DNA from: Betaproteobacteria bacterium | Lineage (GTDB): Bacteria > Pseudomonadota > Gammaproteobacteria > Burkholderiales > SG8-39 | Reading direction: 5' to 3' | Length of the DNA: 64,000 bases | NCBI GenBank assembly: GCA_016195915.1 | Contig: JACPYS010000014.1 | Span: 62,001 to 126,000 of the forward strand | In this document: positions 8,913 to 17,572 of the stretch, one piece after another | Position numbering within the stretch: the first letter of the stretch is position 1 | Layout of the letters: each line of letters starts with the position of its first letter | Notes under the pieces: generated by a model | Told to the model about the DNA's origin: nothing | Databases searched by the model: none | Seen by the model: the letters and a program-made list of their open reading frames with translations, nothing else | Translations under genes and position numbers: made by a program

Positions 8913-9638
8913 ATGACACAAGCTATACCGGCAAATACTCTGGAACCCCTCCCGCTGCCCGAAGGCATCCAAGGCGTCGTAGCAGACTGGTCCTCGGACC
9001 AGCGGGCGTTTAAGAAGGTCCCATGGGGCAAGGCCATGATGTGGATCTTCCTCGTCAGCGATACCTTCATCTTCAGCGCTTTCTTGATTTCGTACATGAC
9101 GGTGCGAATGTCCACTACGGACCCCTGGCCCAATCCCGGTGAGGTTTTCGCATTGACGCTGTGGGGCAAGAAGATTCCCCTCATCCTGATCGCCATCATG
9201 ACCTTCATCTTGATCAGCAGCAGCGGGACGATGGCCATGGCGGTCAACTTTGGCTATCGAAAAGATCGCGTCAAAACCTTTGTCCTGTTGCTGCTCACAG
9301 CGGCATTGGGCGCCTCGTTCGTCGGCATGCAGGCCTTCGAGTGGAGCAAGCTGATCTTCGAAGAGGGGGTACGTCCCTGGGGCAACCCCATGGGCGCGGC
9401 CCAGTTTGGCTCGGCCTTCTTCATGATCACGGGCTTCCACGGCACGCACGTGTCGATCGGCGTGATATTCCTGATCATCGTGGCGATCAAGGTTCTGCGG
9501 GGAGATTTGGATCACCAGCGGCCCGGATTCCTGACCGGCAGGAAGGGAAACTACGAGATCGTCGAAATCATGGGTTTGTATTGGCACTTCGTCGATCTGG
9601 TGTGGGTATTCATCTTTGCACTTTTCTATCTTTGGTAG
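8913..9638 (+). CDS. coxC: Cytochrome c oxidase subunit III (second copy)
   Basis: A 241-residue subunit III with WGKAMMWIFLVSDTFIFSAF, FVGMQAFEWSKLI, MITGFHGTHVSIGVIFLI and the terminal LYWHFVDLVWVFIFALFYLW. It is more canonical than the preceding gene. It lies 15 bases downstream of it and directly before the subunit IV gene, so all are probably cotranscribed. A weak ribosome site precedes the ATG. Confidence 0.93.
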   Translation: MTQAIPANTLEPLPLPEGIQGVVADWSSDQRAFKKVPWGKAMMWIFLVSDTFIFSAFLISYMTVRMSTTDPWPNPGEVFALTLWGKKIPLILIAIMTFILISSSGTMAMAVNFGYRKDRVKTFVLLLLTAALGASFVGMQAFEWSKLIFEEGVRPWGNPMGAAQFGSAFFMITGFHGTHVSIGVIFLIIVAIKVLRGDLDHQRPGFLTGRKGNYEIVEIMGLYWHFVDLVWVFIFALFYLW

Positions 9639-9646
9639 GGGAAATC

Positions 9647-9973
9647 ATGGCGCACGCAGAAGGCCAACAACACCCGATTGGCATTTATCTCAAGATCTGG
9701 GGATTGCTGTTCGTTCTCAGCACCGCGTCATATCTGGTTGACTACTTCCACTTTCAGGGTTACCTCAGGTGGTTTCTGATCATCGTGTTCATGTTATTGA
9801 AGGCCGGGCTGATCGTCGCCGTCTTCATGCACATGATGTGGGAGCGGCTGGCCCTGATGTACGCCATCGTGGTCCCGCCGCTGTTGTTGATGGTGCTGTT
9901 GGGCATCGGGGCGCTTGAAGCGGACTACACTTTTCTTACGCGGAGCGTGTTTTTCATGAAGGGATTGTTCTAG
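9647..9973 (+). CDS. Cytochrome c oxidase subunit IV (prokaryotic type)
   Basis: A 108-residue protein with three membrane helices and the subunit IV/CyoD-like segment LLKAGLIVAVFMHMMWE between helices 2 and 3. Homologues are small accessory subunits that stabilise heme-copper oxidases. The start at 9647 has GGGG nearby and lies nine bases after the subunit III stop. Its place directly after subunit III is the usual one. Confidence 0.88.
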   Translation: MAHAEGQQHPIGIYLKIWGLLFVLSTASYLVDYFHFQGYLRWFLIIVFMLLKAGLIVAVFMHMMWERLALMYAIVVPPLLLMVLLGIGALEADYTFLTRSVFFMKGLF

Positions 9974-10041
9974 CGTAACCGGTTCGAAATGCGGCAAGCC
10001 CGTCTTTTTTCGGATTCCGTTCCTTACTACGACAACTGCCA

Positions 10042-10545
10042 ATGACCCAAAAAAGCTACGCGATGAACTTTTCGATCATTCTTGGGGTCAGTGTGGTGCT
10101 GATGCTGTTTTTTTTCATTCTGGTGGCCCATCACCACGACCTCCCCGACCGGGTTCAACAGCATCGCGGCGCGCTGCTGACCACCGGTTCGACGGTGGCC
10201 GAGCGGATCAAACCCGTCGGCCAACTCAGCGTCGCTTCGGCGGAAACTCAGCGGGAGCCGTTAAAAGACGCGGTGGCCGCGCCGCCGCCCAGCCGCGACG
10301 GACAACAGGTTTACCAGGCCAGTTGCGTCGTCTGCCACGGTGCCGGTATTGCCGGCGCGCCAAAGCTGGCTGACAAGGGACAGTGGTCCAAGCGCATCGC
10401 CAAGGGCGTCGACACTCTCTACGCCAGCGCCGTCAATGGGGTACAGGGGAGCACGGGAGCGATGCCGGCCAGAGGCGGGAACCCGGCGCTGAGCAACGCC
10501 GAGGTCAAGGCCGCCGTCGACTACATGGTAGGGCAGTCGAAATAA
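10042..10545 (+). CDS. Membrane-anchored monoheme cytochrome c (c5-like)
   Basis: A 167-residue protein with one N-terminal membrane helix (about residues 9-28), a Pro/Ala-rich linker, and a C-terminal cytochrome c domain. The heme site is CVVCH near residue 95, the axial Met is in GAMPARGG, and LSNAEVKAAVDYMV is the closing helix. It ends the second oxidase operon. It is a likely electron donor to the two heme domains of subunit II, which is an inference from context. Confidence 0.88.
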   Translation: MTQKSYAMNFSIILGVSVVLMLFFFILVAHHHDLPDRVQQHRGALLTTGSTVAERIKPVGQLSVASAETQREPLKDAVAAPPPSRDGQQVYQASCVVCHGAGIAGAPKLADKGQWSKRIAKGVDTLYASAVNGVQGSTGAMPARGGNPALSNAEVKAAVDYMVGQSK

Positions 10546-10560
10546 GCCGTTTGCCGGTTC

Positions 10561-10992
10561 TCATTTGCGCACCTGAAAGGCGACGGGCAAAACAAGACCG
10601 CCGCGGAATTCCAGGTTGATGACAAGCGGGTCGCCGGCGCGCAGTGTCCGCCTCGGGTTCATCAGCATCAGATGATAACCTCCCGGCGCAAAGATGAAAC
10701 TCGCGCTGGGCGCAAGCTCGATCTGCGACGCGTGCGCCATGCCCGCCATGCCGTCTTTAACGACGGTGCGGTGGATCATTACGCGGTCGAACCCGGAACT
10801 GCTTGCGGCCAGCAGTACTTGCGACCGTGATGTGTTGTTTCGCAACTCCATGTATCCCGCCATCATGGTGACGCCGGGCGGCGTTTCCCGCACCCAGGCA
10901 TCGCGCACCGAAACGCCCGCCTCTTCACTCGCAGCGGGGACGAGGCTCAGCGCCGATATCAGGCAGACGAAAACCGGATGTCGCCATCTCAT
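10561..10992 (-). CDS. Periplasmic copper chaperone PCu(A)C
   Basis: A 143-residue exported protein with an N-terminal signal peptide. The family copper motif H-x10-M-x21-H-x-M is complete as His74, Met85, His107 and Met109. PCu(A)C proteins pass Cu(I) to the CuA site of subunit II together with Sco. It overlaps the sco stop by four bases (ATGA), and the pair converges on the second oxidase operon. This strongly suggests it serves that enzyme. Confidence 0.93.
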   Translation of the reverse strand: MRWRHPVFVCLISALSLVPAASEEAGVSVRDAWVRETPPGVTMMAGYMELRNNTSRSQVLLAASSSGFDRVMIHRTVVKDGMAGMAHASQIELAPSASFIFAPGGYHLMLMNPRRTLRAGDPLVINLEFRGGLVLPVAFQVRK

Positions 10993-11651
10993 GTCATATT
11001 GCCTGCTTCAAGCTCCCGCACCACTTTGAAACGCTTGCTGATTGCCGCCGCATCATGTGGCGGCGTAAACACCGCATGATATCGGGCTCGCGGATCCAAC
11101 AGAAATACCGCCGTGGCGTGAAACACGGGATAGTTTTCCATACCCGGTGTGATCGCGACCTCGTACGCGGCGCCCAGTTGACCAGCCAGGTTACCGATCT
11201 GTGCGTTATCTCCGGTCACGCCGAGAAAGGTCTTATCAAAATAGTCCACGTATTGCCTGAGCTTGCTGGCGGTATCGCGATTTGGATCGACGGAGATAAA
11301 GACGAATTGTATGTCTTCGGCGCCTACGGCATTCTTGGCAATGTTCTCATGCGCGCGGGCCAGAACCGCCAGGGTCGTCGGGCAGACGTCCGGGCAATGG
11401 GTGAAGCCGAAAAAGAGGAATGACCATTTACCCTTCAAGCTTGCAAGATCAAATGCCTGATTCTTGTGATCGGTGAGCGCAAATGCCTCCAGCGGCTTTG
11501 GCTCAGGAAACAATGTCATCACCTGATCCGGCAGCAACATGGCCCGCGAATCGTGTTCCCGATATATTTCAGCGAGCCAGACTCCGGCAAGCATCGCGGT
11601 CAGCGCGACGGTTGTAATGATGATGCTGAATTTGAGAGATATTTTGTGCAT
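10989..11651 (-). CDS. Sco1/SenC copper-delivery protein
   Basis: A 220-residue membrane-anchored thioredoxin-fold protein. One helix at about residues 8-27 is followed by a periplasmic domain with Cys86 and Cys90 (CPDVC) and His178 (VFHATAVFLLDP), the three copper ligands of Sco1. It acts in CuA site assembly and thiol reduction. It forms a two-gene unit with PCu(A)C. This is a much closer Sco than the protein at 2651-3220, so the window encodes two Sco-like factors. Confidence 0.95.
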   Translation of the reverse strand: MHKISLKFSIIITTVALTAMLAGVWLAEIYREHDSRAMLLPDQVMTLFPEPKPLEAFALTDHKNQAFDLASLKGKWSFLFFGFTHCPDVCPTTLAVLARAHENIAKNAVGAEDIQFVFISVDPNRDTASKLRQYVDYFDKTFLGVTGDNAQIGNLAGQLGAAYEVAITPGMENYPVFHATAVFLLDPRARYHAVFTPPHDAAAISKRFKVVRELEAGNMT

Positions 11652-11882
11652 CGCTGCTCGATGAGGAAATCCTGAATCCCCCGCCGACTACGTCGTGGCG
11701 CCGTCGATCTAACTGCTGGAACCCGAACGACACCAAGAGTTTCTTTCAGTGCAGAATCCGAGGTGACGGTGAAACCAGTGCTTGACCGGCTGATCCCGTT
11801 CCCGCGAGCTCCACTTGCGGCGCGGGATTTTAGCGCCCTCGCCAATACCGCTTCCGGTGGGGGCGCTGGAAAGGACTGCCGC

Positions 11883-12770
<888 letters not shown>

Positions 12771-12795
12771 GATCAAATCTCCCTTTCGAGGCATT

Positions 12796-12822
12796 TTAGC
12801 ACTCTACGGGTTAGAGTGCCAA
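12796..12822 (-). promoter_or_regulatory. CIRCE operator (HrcA site) upstream of rpoH
   Basis: TTAGCACTC, nine spacer bases, then GAGTGCCAA. This matches the CIRCE consensus TTAGCACTC-N9-GAGTGCTAA at 17 of 18 arm positions. It lies between the rpoH ribosome site and the upstream promoter region, where bound HrcA would block transcription. CIRCE usually controls groESL and dnaK. Placing it on rpoH links the HrcA and sigma-32 circuits. Confidence 0.92.
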
Positions 12823-12862
12823 TTACCCCCAGAGTTCCCACTGCACTGGAAGCCGTTTTACT

Positions 12863-12897
12863 AAATATAGCTATATTTCACGTAAGTGTATACTTAC
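12863..12897. promoter_or_regulatory. AT-rich double palindrome at ftsX 3' end, likely rpoH promoter region
   Basis: Two inverted repeats lie side by side: AAATATAGCTATATTT at 12863-12878 (perfect, 16 bp) and GTAAGT-GTAT-ACTTAC at 12882-12897. They cover the last codons and stop of ftsX, whose codons abruptly become AT-rich here. The segment lies about 40 bases beyond the CIRCE, on the side where the rpoH promoter must be. TATATT on the minus strand could be a -10 box, but no convincing -35 box was found. Confidence 0.4.
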
Positions 12898-13770
12898 TGA
12901 TAGAAAAGCACCCAGCCATCCCAAGAACGCTGCAAGCGCCGCAACTGCAACTCCATCGGCGCCCGCCAGGTGGGTCAATTGAAACGCGGAGCCGTAGGTA
13001 GCCGCCAATGCCCGGACGCCTTGGTTGAGCGACTCGATGCTGAGCCAAACGATCCCAAGCGCCGCGACGCCGCCGGCAAGCCCTTGCGCGGCGCCCAGGT
13101 AGAAAAACGGCCGGCGAATGAACCCGTCGGTCGCCCCCAGCAGTTTCGTGACCTCGATCTCCTGACGCTGCGTGAGGACCTGAAGGCGAATCGTGTTGAA
13201 GGTCACTGCCACCAGAGCGATCCCCAGCAATGCGCCGAGCATGAAGATTCCCGTGCGGGCGATTCGAAGCACGGCTTCCAGGCGCCGTGCCCAGTCGGAG
13301 TCGATTTGCACCTGAGCGACGCCCGGCAAGACGCGGTATTCCCCAGCGAGAACATCGAGCGCACCGGGCGCGGAGTCGAGCGCGCGCAGCACGAACGCAT
13401 CGGGCAGGGGATTGCGCTCCAGGGCGGCGAAAACCTCCGCGAGCGCTTCCGTTCCGCGCATTGCCGCCAGCGCCTCGTCGCGCGGCACGAATCGCACTGC
13501 GGCGAGCCGGGGGTCGGCACGCAGGCGCTTGCCCAGGGCCTCGGATTCCGAAGACTTCGTTTCAGGAAGCATGTACAGGCTCAATTGCGGCTCGAGCGAG
13601 GTGCGCTGGGCGAGGCCAGTGAGGTTGGAAAGAAGCGCGTAACCGCCAGCCGGCAAGGCGAGCGCGATTCCGATCACGAGCGCGCTCACCGCGTTCGTCG
13701 TGCGCTGCGCCGAGATCTTGGCGGCGGCACTCGCAATCGCGCGTCCATGCTGGCGCAACCAGGCGTTCAT
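12871..13770 (-). CDS. ftsX: Cell division protein FtsX
   Basis: A 299-residue permease-like protein with four membrane helices and a large periplasmic loop between helices 1 and 2. Recognisable segments are LLSNLTGLAQ, the VTFNTIRLQVLTQRQEIEVTKLLGAT junction and FIRRPFFYLGAAQGLAGG. With FtsE it transmits ATP hydrolysis to periplasmic murein-hydrolase activation at the septum. It overlaps ftsE by four bases (ATGA). Confidence 0.95.
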   Translation of the reverse strand: MNAWLRQHGRAIASAAAKISAQRTTNAVSALVIGIALALPAGGYALLSNLTGLAQRTSLEPQLSLYMLPETKSSESEALGKRLRADPRLAAVRFVPRDEALAAMRGTEALAEVFAALERNPLPDAFVLRALDSAPGALDVLAGEYRVLPGVAQVQIDSDWARRLEAVLRIARTGIFMLGALLGIALVAVTFNTIRLQVLTQRQEIEVTKLLGATDGFIRRPFFYLGAAQGLAGGVAALGIVWLSIESLNQGVRALAATYGSAFQLTHLAGADGVAVAALAAFLGWLGAFLSVSIHLREI

Positions 13771-14441
13771 TCGCCGCCCTCCGCGCTGTCGTGCTCGAGC
13801 CCGCCCGCTGCAAGCCGCAGTGTGCGTGCCGCGTGGCGCGCGATGAGTTGCTCATCGTGGGTCGCGATCAGCACCGTCACCCCGACCTGATTGAAGGAAA
13901 GGAAAAGCGCGATGATCCGTTCGGCCGATCCGGCGTCGAGGTTGGCGGTAGGCTCGTCGGCAATCAGCACCGCGGGACGGTTCACCACCGCGCGCGCAAT
14001 TGCCAGCCTCTGCTGCTCGCCCCCGGAAAGCTGCATCGGGTGGGCTCGCTCGCGTGCGAGCAGGCCGACCTTGTCGAGTGCGGCGCGCGCGCGCCGGGCG
14101 GCTTCCCGCCCGGAGAAATCGGAGAACGCGAGCGGCAGCATCACGTTGTCGAACACGCTGCGGTCGTAGAGCAGCTTCTGGTCCTGGAACACCAGGCCGA
14201 GATTGCGCCGCAGGAAAGGGATCGCCGCAGGCCTGAGCGCGCCGACGTTCTGGCCGTTGACGAGCACCGTGCCGCTGGTGGCGCGCTCGATGGCGGCGAT
14301 CAGCTTGAACAACGTGCTCTTGCCCGCCCCGGAATGGCCGGTCACGAAAGTAAGCTCGCCCGCGGCGATGGAAAACGAGACGTCCTTGAGCGCCTCAAAG
14401 CCGCCCGGATAGCGTTTCGAAACCTTGGAAAAGCCGATCAC
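13767..14441 (-). CDS. ftsE: Cell division ATP-binding protein FtsE
   Basis: A 224-residue ABC ATPase. Walker A is GHSGAGKST, the Q-loop is VFQDQKLL, the signature is LSGGEQQRLAIARA and Walker B is VLIADEPTANLD. The FtsE-typical start is MIGFSKVSKRYPGG and the H-loop is IATHDE. It partners FtsX at the inner membrane. Four-base overlaps on both sides (ftsY stop and ftsX start) indicate a single coupled transcript. Confidence 0.97.
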   Translation of the reverse strand: MIGFSKVSKRYPGGFEALKDVSFSIAAGELTFVTGHSGAGKSTLFKLIAAIERATSGTVLVNGQNVGALRPAAIPFLRRNLGLVFQDQKLLYDRSVFDNVMLPLAFSDFSGREAARRARAALDKVGLLARERAHPMQLSGGEQQRLAIARAVVNRPAVLIADEPTANLDAGSAERIIALFLSFNQVGVTVLIATHDEQLIARHAARTLRLAAGGLEHDSAEGGE

Positions 14442-15421
14442 TCGAGCAATGCGTCTACGAACTCGCGCGCGGAAAACGGCCGCAGGTCGTCGATCCCCTC
14501 GCCAACGCCGACGAATAGCAGCGACAGCGCTCGGGGCGGGTCACGCGACGAGCGCGCCAATCCGGGCCGAAGTTTCGCGATCGCGACCACCACGCCGCCT
14601 TTCGCCGTGCCGTCGAGCTTGGTGAGCACCAGTCCCGTGAGCCCGAGCGCCGCGTCGAATGTCCTCACCTGATTGAGCGCGTTCTGGCCGATGTTCGCAT
14701 CGAGCACCAGGACCACCTCATGTGGTGCATCCGGATCGAGCTTGGCGATCACGCGCTTGACCTTTTTGATCTCTTCCATCAGGTGCAGCTGTGTCGACAG
14801 TCTTCCGGCCGTGTCGGCCAACACCACGTCGATCGATCGCGCTCGCGCAGCGCTCACCGCGTCGTAGACGACCGCGCCGGGATCGCCCGATTGCTGCGAC
14901 ACCACGGCAACGCCGTTGCGCTCGCCCCAGGCGACCAACTGTTCGCGCGCGGCAGCGCGAAAGGTGTCTCCTGCCGCGAGCAGCACGCTGCGGCCCTGCA
15001 GGCGGAAGTACTTGGCGAGCTTTCCGATCGACGTGGTCTTGCCCGAGCCGTTGACTCCCGCAAACATGATGACGAAGGGCCGCGCGCGTGCCGGCTCGAG
15101 CGTGCGCTGCAGCGGTTCGAGCAGGGCGAGCAGTTCATCCTTCAACATGCGCTTGAGCGCTTCGCCATCGGCGGGATGCTCCGCGCGCGCGCGCGCGCGC
15201 AGCGCCGCGATGAGTCCCGCGGTCGCCTCGACACCGCAATCCGCGGTGATCAGAGCCGTCTCGAGCTCGGTAAACAGCGCTTCGTCGACCGTGCGGCGCT
15301 TGAACAGCGCGCCGATGTCGGTGCCCAGCACCTCGCGCGTGCGCGCAAGACCGGCTCGCAGCCGTTCCGCCCACGGACGCGCGGGCATTTCCTCGGAGGA
15401 TTTTTTCAGCAGGCCGAACAT
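14438..15421 (-). CDS. ftsY: Signal recognition particle receptor FtsY
   Basis: A 327-residue SRP GTPase that docks ribosome-SRP complexes at the membrane. The N-domain helices lead into G1 GVNGSGKTT, the I-box region GDTFRAAAREQL, G3 DTAGR, G4 TKLDGTAKGG and the closing loop FVGVGEGIDDLRPF. The acidic A-domain of longer FtsY proteins is absent. Oddly, about a dozen residues (GLARSSRDPPRAL) are inserted between AIAKLRP and the closing-loop strand, where homologues have only a few. Confidence 0.96.
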   Translation of the reverse strand: MFGLLKKSSEEMPARPWAERLRAGLARTREVLGTDIGALFKRRTVDEALFTELETALITADCGVEATAGLIAALRARARAEHPADGEALKRMLKDELLALLEPLQRTLEPARARPFVIMFAGVNGSGKTTSIGKLAKYFRLQGRSVLLAAGDTFRAAAREQLVAWGERNGVAVVSQQSGDPGAVVYDAVSAARARSIDVVLADTAGRLSTQLHLMEEIKKVKRVIAKLDPDAPHEVVLVLDANIGQNALNQVRTFDAALGLTGLVLTKLDGTAKGGVVVAIAKLRPGLARSSRDPPRALSLLFVGVGEGIDDLRPFSAREFVDALLE

Positions 15422-15488
15422 CTTCGGAATCGGGCGCCGCAGAACCGGCTACCATTACGCTCGATTCTAGCAAACGGATCACAGGTGC

Positions 15489-16530
<1,042 letters not shown>

Positions 16531-16551
16531 ATCTGCCGGCCCGACGCTAGT

Positions 16552-16629
16552 AGCAGGGGAACCCAGGTTCCCCCGCACCCCTCCCCTAAGAGCAGGGGAA
16601 CCCAGGTTCCCCCGCACCCCTTCCTTAGC
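16552..16629. repeat. Tandem 39-bp palindromic repeat (two copies)
   Basis: Two adjacent 39-bp copies start at 16552 and 16591 and share 31 identical leading bases. Each contains an 8-bp inverted repeat, GGGGAACC-CA-GGTTCCCC. They fill the gap between the convergent coaD and mutM genes, and the second copy runs over the mutM stop. The form is that of a REP-like intergenic palindrome that could fold in RNA from either side. No other copy was noticed in the window. Confidence 0.7.
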
Positions 16630-17434
16630 GTTGACAGACGGGACAGAAGTACGTCGAGCGCTGCCCCTGGACCGTCCGGCGGATGAGCGTGCCGCAACGC
16701 AGGCATTTCATCCCGTCGCGTCCGTAGACGAAATAGTGCATCTGGAAGCAGCCCAATTCGCCCGTCGCCCCCGAGTAGTCGCGCAGGCTCGAACCGCCGG
16801 CGCGAATCGCTGCCCGCAGCGTGGATTTGATTTCTGCGACGAGTTGCGCGCAGCGCGCGAGCGAAAGCCGCTGCGCGCGCATCCGCGGATGGATGCCTGC
16901 CTGGAACAGGCTCTCGCTGGCGTAGATGTTTCCCACGCCCACGATGCGCTTCCCATCCATCAGCAACTGCTTGATCGCGACACGGCTGCCCCGCGTGAGC
17001 GCGTGAAGGTTCCTCGCATCGAATTCGCGGGACAGCGGCTCGATCCCCAAGCTCGCAAGCAGACGATGTTGCGCGACGGAGCCGGTGTGCCAAAGCACTG
17101 CGCCGAAGCGGCGCGGGTCGTGCAGGCGCAGGAGCTTGTCGCCGAACTCGAGATCGAAATGATCGTGCTTGCCAGGCGGCGTGCCGCGCGGCAGCACGCG
17201 CAGACTGCCCGACATGCCGAGATGAACGATCAGATGGCCTGCGCCGCAGTCGATGAGCAGGTATTTGCCGCGTCGTCCCACGCCGCGTACCGACAATCCC
17301 TTCAGGGAGCGCGCCGACGCGTTTACGCGCCATCGCAGCCGCGGTTCGCGCACGGTAACCCCCGAAATTCTGCGTCCGGTGAGGTACGGCGCAATGCCGC
17401 GCCGGGTGACCTCAATTTCGGGGAGTTCGGGCAT
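16625..17434 (-). CDS. mutM: Formamidopyrimidine-DNA glycosylase
   Basis: A 269-residue base-excision repair enzyme for 8-oxoguanine. The N-terminal PELPEIEVTRRG gives the catalytic Pro1 and Glu2. MDGKRIVGVGNIYASESLF is the helix-two-turn-helix, and the C-terminus has the zinc finger CLRC...CPVC. The start is fixed at 17434 because Pro1 must follow the initiator Met. It converges with coaD and diverges from the TPR gene. Confidence 0.97.
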   Translation of the reverse strand: MPELPEIEVTRRGIAPYLTGRRISGVTVREPRLRWRVNASARSLKGLSVRGVGRRGKYLLIDCGAGHLIVHLGMSGSLRVLPRGTPPGKHDHFDLEFGDKLLRLHDPRRFGAVLWHTGSVAQHRLLASLGIEPLSREFDARNLHALTRGSRVAIKQLLMDGKRIVGVGNIYASESLFQAGIHPRMRAQRLSLARCAQLVAEIKSTLRAAIRAGGSSLRDYSGATGELGCFQMHYFVYGRDGMKCLRCGTLIRRTVQGQRSTYFCPVCQR

Positions 17435-17572
17435 GCGGGAACCTTGTGGTCGAGGGCGCTGTCGTATCGACGCGTGTGCGGCTTGTGCGGGGCCGCAAAT
17501 ATACCTAAACTCCCCTCGCAGCAACAGCATTGTCGTGCTGCCCCCCGCCTAACCTTTTCGCGACCCAATTCG

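Noticed and set aside
11600-11845. Small minus-strand gene between sco and rpoH
   Set aside because: It overlaps the sco start, is Arg/Ser-rich in a GC-driven way, and has no ribosome site. The gap 11652-11882 otherwise shows no gene.
11832-11867. Terminator after rpoH
   Set aside because: AGCGCCC and GGGCGCT can pair, but no T-tract follows on either strand.
12771-12794. Longer rpoH start at 12794
   Set aside because: The ribosome site AAAGGGAGA lies inside that extension, seven bases before the ATG at 12770.
16631-17572. Very long open frame continuing upstream of the TPR gene
   Set aside because: It is antisense to mutM and lacks a ribosome site; the signal peptide begins at 17573, so the upstream part is a GC-rich shadow.
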